A stretch of 37,912 nucleotides of DNA, from NCBI GenBank assembly GCA_010014835.2, contig JAAAKB020000020.1, positions 671,243 through 709,154 on the forward strand. Reading direction: 5' to 3'. Below the pieces are notes generated by a model. That model was not told where the DNA came from and searched no databases. It saw only the letters and a program-made list of their open reading frames with translations. Origin of the DNA: Apostichopus leukothele. Its lineage: Eukaryota > Echinodermata > Holothuroidea > Aspidochirotida > Stichopodidae. Below are positions 32,462-37,912 of this stretch, one piece after another (within the stretch, counting starts at the first letter, position 1; every line of letters starts with the position of its first letter). The position numbers and the translations under genes are program-made.

Positions 32462-33742
32462 ACATGGTTCAGTTAATATTTCAGAGAATTAGTGGTTGCA
32501 ATTTATACACAGTGGGGAAGGGTTTGGTGTTAATACAGGATCTTAATTATTCGTACCACTTGACACCATCAATCACAGTATATTTATTACCCTAGTGATG
32601 GTTAAGTCTATAAATGATGGTTACGAAATAGTGACTGGGTGTAAAAAAAACCCAATTGGAATGATACCTTTTGGGAAGATATGTTTGTCAAGGGATATTT
32701 TCCAGTAAGGAAATTGCCATTTTGTTTGTTTCTGTTTTCTTTACTTGAGTCGAAGAATAAACAGAGCGAGGGAGATGCCTTTGATATAGTGCAGTGGTCC
32801 GTTGTTGATGGTGCCTGAAGTGAGTGTGTAGTGAGAGAATGTGCTGTATTTTTTACCTTCCCTTTTCTTTGGAATTGGAGGGAGAGTGGAGAATGTAGCG
32901 ATATAGTGGCTGATTGGATCATCTGACGACTCTGTCACACCTGGAAATTCTGTTCTTGCGAATTCCATTCGTTAAAGTCTCTTTTGGGTACATGGTGCAT
33001 GGATATCAGTTAGTCAAGTTTTATATTAACATGATTAAAATGAGAATTTGTTATGATATTCTTATTTCCGTCATGCAAAACTAGTTTCAACACTTTTCTC
33101 CATGATACTGCTGTGTTATTAAATATGTGTCAAAAAGTACTATTTTGCATCATTTATAAGAATACTCCAAAGTTTCCTGCTTTTAATCAAATCTGTTTCA
33201 GTTTTGTATGTTACCACACATAACTCACTCAGGAATCACATTTATAACGTGTTCAACAAGTCATATCTCCAAACAATCCATCATTAATATCTTGTAAACA
33301 TATTTACCTCAAACGAGAAATGTCAGTTATAAATTATTCAGCATCTGATAAAAGAATTATCACCAAATACATGCATTATGAGTGAAGATAAAGTAACATT
33401 AATACTGTCAGCATGGACATTAATTGGCCTACTAAAGGTATTTGACAAGATTTAGGGCTTTTTCATATGTTTAATGATGTATTAGGTACTGTACAGTAGC
33501 GTATTGAATCCAAGACACTTTCATCTACTATTTTGCAGCTGATCTGTATATAGTCTGAGATTTGGTAGACTGCAAAGCAAGTTCATCCTAGAGCTGTGAA
33601 ACTTTATGATCTTGACTAGATTAATGTTCACATCAACAACATACATGGATGAAAAGGATGGCTGTATAGTTTCATTTTAAATGGATGTGTAAAACTAAGT
33701 TGGCCTGACATTTTGATCCTAGCAGGATCTTCTTCAAAGGCT

Positions 33743-33763
33743 AAAAAAAAAAAAAAAAAAAAA
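33743..33763. repeat. A21 homopolymer run
   Basis: Twenty-one consecutive A bases. This could be a retroposon tail, but I see no element before it. Confidence 0.95.
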
Positions 33764-36271
33764 CCTAAATGATAGCTTTCATGTCCTACTGATAGGAAAC
33801 TTAAATGTGAATACTGAAGAAGCATTGATGCTTTAAGAGAATAACATAAGTTACAAAGGCATTTATGCAAATTTAATGAAAGGAAAAACACAGGTAAAAG
33901 TACAAAAGGGAGAAAAAACAAAGAGGGAAAAAAATGAAAAAAAGAAAAAAGAGACATTGACAGCGAAGCTCAATAATGGTATCTGAGATGATGTCATTTT
34001 AACTAGTCTTTTCAAACAGGAGGTGGATTTCCATTTTCTTAAATAGGATGACTTATGGCAGAAATTGTAGCCTTGATATGTGACAGACCAAAAAAAGAAT
34101 AAATATAATAGAGTGTTAGTAACGTGTCTATGGATCTTTTAGTTTTGCAAGAATTATTCCCCATTAAAATATAATATGCTAATCTCTGCAGTACATCTGC
34201 TCCTCAGTTCTCAAGCATCTTATGGCCACCCTATAATTTAAGTAGTTTCATTTTCTGAGACATTTAATGGTAGACCTATATAGTTAAAACTGATAGTCTG
34301 AGAAATTTAAGTTTCGGGATTTGCATATGCATTCCAAGGAAATCAATTGTGAATAAACATGTAGGCATATGTCACTCTACTACAATACAAGGCAGTACGT
34401 TGTCGTATTCAGTCAGTCAATGCAACATATTTGTACAAAAGCTCAACTGAAATGCATTTTATAATCAAAATATATGAATTTATGCGTTCAGATTGCTCTC
34501 TTTCATTAAAGAAGAAGATTTTCTTTAGTTTCCTCTACCATATCCCCCCAAAAAGGCAAAATAGTGGACCTTGTTTTCTTGTCATTCCCAATTTGCACCC
34601 TTACTGTAGCAATGTCGCTATACAAACAACGTACGTAGCGAATAAATAAAAACTGTTGCAAGAAAAGTGAATCACAATTCTGTCATAGAACATGTGCTAC
34701 TTAAATTGCCCCGATTATTGCTCACAAGAAATAAAATATATATATGAAGTTGTCTTGAGACTTGTCGTAATTTGTAATAAAAGAAAACAATGTGATGAGA
34801 TGAATATGAGTCATCCATGAACAAAGATTACTACTGTTTTGAAAATTGCTAATTCATTAAGTTAGACATGTTGCTGCCTCATATAACAATTGATACCCAG
34901 AGTACCGTACAATATGTCGTATTGTAAAGCCAGCGGATGAAACTTGCAATTCTCCAAGCGGCATTTGATTAGCCTTAACGACAGAAAACAGCGTAAGTTT
35001 TGCACTATATGCCTAAGACCTTGCAAAACCCGATGAGCAAACTTCATTGTGATCTGAAGCGGAAGAGTGAGTCAGAGTAACGAAGATTAAGGAAAGAGTT
35101 CCACAGAAAAAAAACCAGAGGAGAAAAAAAAAATCTAAATTATTCACATTACTTTTAATTGATTGATTGTACCACCAACCGATGCCTCGACCTCAATAAT
35201 GCTTCCTGTTGCAGATCTTCTGCTGTTTGGTATGAACTTGGGGAGCAGTTCCTTTTATCGGAGATGGAGAAAAAAGGAAAGAAGAAAAAATATATCGCTC
35301 CGCTGCTCTCGAGATTTAAATTTGATTGATCGTTGATGTGTGGCAAGGAATTGATTGTGACAACACTAGTAAAAATTAGGGCCTTTGAAAGGAGCAAAAA
35401 GTTCTCATGGGCTTTGAGAGTTGTATCAGCTTTCTGATTTCTTTACCGTGGTTGTCGACTTGAAATTTACTTGTATTTTTGCAGAAAATGTCTATTTTGG
35501 TAATGATTTAACTGACAGAGCAAATTGTTCTGTTACATGTCAATGTCACTATTCTTTTTTTTTCTTTCTTTCTTATGTTAGGAGGGATGAGATTTCAAAG
35601 GTATATACTTTGGAATAATTAGACAGATATAATTTGAAGTTAACAGAGTAAGTTGTCAGGTTTGTTAGATAAAACTTCAAGGCTTTCAGTTGTAGATCAT
35701 GAATAAACATGATTAAAATGTTACATGGCATCTATCCACCAAGGTTTACGGAAGAGAAATTGATGAAACTAATGAGGAAAGGGAGAATTTATTGCTTACA
35801 ACTGTGCGAAGGTTTTGTTTAGACCGCATGTCTTACTGTAGACAACTTTATACACTTGAGTCAGCAGTACGCAGTCACTACTTGTTGATGGCCGTAAAAG
35901 CTTTGGTCCAGGCTATCTTATATATATATATTTGTAGCTTACACTTCAAGGAGACCTAACTTTTAAGGTCATCAGTATTGTGGCCCTAAATATGCGGGAG
36001 AATCTAATAATGGTCATTCACTCTCCCACTTCTACAAGCATTTAACTTCCATAGATCTCTAAAGTGGTGTTTCTTTCACGCAATAAGACATTTAAACAGT
36101 AGTTGGATATTTTAAAACTTTGCTCTTCTCCATGTCTGGAAGTAATTTGGACATTCACAGAACCATCACCTGGGAAGTACTTTTCAATACTTTTAGGAAT
36201 TCTAGCTCATGATAAACTTATGGACCAGTATACCGATGACCTTTAAGATCAACTCTCAAAACTTTTCTTAA

Positions 36272-36299
36272 GGGGGGGGGGGGAGAGGGGAGCTGGGGG
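36272..36299. repeat. G12 run and G-rich patch
   Basis: Twelve G bases followed by AGAGGGGAGCTGGGGG. It contains four G-tracts, so it has quadruplex potential. Confidence 0.9.
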
Positions 36300-37912
36300 T
36301 CAGTGAGGTATTTCTCAATATTTTTGTGATGATCAGATAATTGCCAATACATACCTGCAGGCCCTGCAGTATATATTGAGATATATGTAGGGATGTGACA
36401 TTGAAGAAAGTTAAAAGAACTATATATATTGGATTGGAAGCCAAAGTTCATCTCATTAAGACTAAACCTGTAGGGCAAAGTCAACATCCTTCCCACTTAA
36501 AACACGCCTCAGCATTTAATCTCACATCCAATATTGTAGCTTCTAAGTCATTTTGTTCGAATGGTTATTCAACGAAGCAGAAATAGTTTCCAAATTTGTC
36601 CTTAAGATAAAATCTCAGTGCAAATCATGAACGAGGCTCAGGGTTATGTTTACTTATGCACTGGCTGAAAGATTTTCAGTAATTTTGAAATTCACACCTG
36701 CCTGTGTTACAGTAAACGTGTGGGATTTGAGGTTTACATTAATTATACAACACTGTGGTCTGCACTTTGTGGGTGCGTATGTTTTCAGCGTTATGCTGTT
36801 CTGTGCATGTATAGAAGGATGCACCCACGTCCAAACAGTAACAGTAAACAAAATTCCAACTTCATTTCGAAGAAATTAAAGAAAAGCATTTAAAAGGATT
36901 TTTGAATGTGTTCCAAAATACATTCATATGACATTTCTGTGGAAAACATACAAAACAATGGTGAAGTATGTAATTTGGACACATTGTTTGATATATTTTT
37001 GATTCATGAAATTAATATATGCTAATGAATGGAATTATGAATATTCACAATCTTGAGGAAATACTCACAATTATAATCGTATGCCCAAAAAAAGGAGAAG
37101 AAAGAAAAGAAAGAAAATACATCAATAAAATTATCAATATTCCCAAATTTTAAACCATAACAAGGCTCCAACAACTTGTTCCATTTACTTTCTTAGATTA
37201 ATCCAACATTATGTGAAAACAGGCACCTAAACATATATGCTGTACTTCAGGGACCACTGTGTATATGTACCGTTGCTGCTTGCCAAATCTTTGAGACATT
37301 TTTTTTTTATAATCTTTCATAAACCACTTGTATATTAGCTTTAAGTACCTTGTGCATTATAGTAATATCCTCCACACCATTGTGTAGGTATTCCCGGTAT
37401 ATAGATATGATGTGAATAATATTCATATATTGTATTTTACTTCTTTCTTGAGCAGTACCACTATATTTATTCAGAACCCTGCAATCTATTGGTTGGTCTA
37501 TACCTTATTGCCAATTTAAAGCAATTTTGAATGAGTAATGAAGTCGAGATATGGACTGGATATGACAAGATGTATATTTACTATAAAGCTTGTAGAAGTT
37601 GCCAAGTAATTTGCCTCAGGCAGTTTGTCCATTCTATTCCTAAAAGACTCTGTGAGATCCGATGGTCTCTACTTTTTCTGAGTGAAAGAATGATGTGCTG
37701 ATACAAGAAGTCTTGAGGAAAAATTTTGACTGCATAAATCTGATCACAAAAGATATCCACTTGGTTGTCATGGAGATACGATTTCCAGATGATTAAGTAA
37801 ACCTCTTGTTTGGTCAGTTTTACCATTTTGCAATTTAGTAAGTTTATTGTTGTTGGCAGGTTTCTGGTAAATGGCCAATTATTGTTGCATTCCCTTCAAT
37901 TCACCAGTGGAA

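Larger units (their letters stand above)
30515..37912. other. gene-less or intronic stretch to window end
   Basis: Over 7 kb I find no confident exon on either strand. Landmarks are C16 at 32446-32461, A21 at 33743-33763, G12 at 36272-36283 followed by a G-rich patch, and a weak candidate terminal exon at 35215-35329 (+). The end frame at 37581-37826 (-) is unrecognised. If FNDC3-like exons continue upstream, some or all of this is intron. Confidence 0.4.

Noticed and set aside
36646-36879. Overlapping open frames on both strands (also 36654-36851)
   Set aside because: They are mutual shadows with no domain or signal. Neither has supporting splice or promoter context.
37581-37826. 81-codon minus-strand frame with several Trp and a non-trivial composition
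   Set aside because: No recognisable domain, splice context or start context. It is within the length expected by chance in 38 kb.

Overview
The window looks like a piece of an animal nuclear genome. It is AT-rich and gene-sparse, with spliced exons carrying GT/AG borders, microsatellites, a tRNA-derived SINE, long G or C homopolymer runs and a 100-base scaffold gap. There are no operons and no bacterial gene density. A marine invertebrate, possibly an echinoderm, is my best guess, but nothing here fixes the taxon.

Only three protein genes can be supported, all incomplete. (1) At 5836-6246 (+) is a first coding exon for a secreted precursor: signal peptide, several dibasic sites, a Gly-Lys-Arg amidation motif and a furin-type RKKR site, ending at a clean splice donor. 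A full CRE and a palindromic E-box lie about 180-200 bases upstream. (2) At 14873-15553 (+) is the 3' end of a gene coding for eleven perfect-length octapeptide repeats (consensus ARRLAEEE), then a Ran-binding (RanBD1, PH-like) domain and a lysine-rich tail. Its 5' end is lost in the gap. (3) At 29053-27516 (-) are the last two coding exons of an FNDC3-type protein: a fibronectin type III domain followed by a C-terminal membrane anchor. The exons join in phase and the rest of the gene lies upstream on the minus strand, probably beyond the window.

Layout: 1-2000 holds a microsatellite and two degenerate arrays built on an ACTCGT/GTACTC hexamer. 2000-5630 has no recognisable gene. 5633-6252 is the secreted-precursor promoter and exon. 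6253-12370 is intron or intergenic DNA. 12379-12573 is a CpG-rich promoter-like island. 14771-15553 is the gap plus the RanBD gene, with its 3' flank to about 16.7 kb. 16.7-27.3 kb contains a SINE, several local duplications and an inverted-repeat element. 27.3-29.05 kb is the FNDC3 3' end with a minisatellite in its 3' UTR. 29.05-37.9 kb shows no confident exon.

The three genes show no obvious functional link. The best candidates for new biology are the secreted precursor, whose sequence I do not recognise, and the repeat-plus-RanBD protein.
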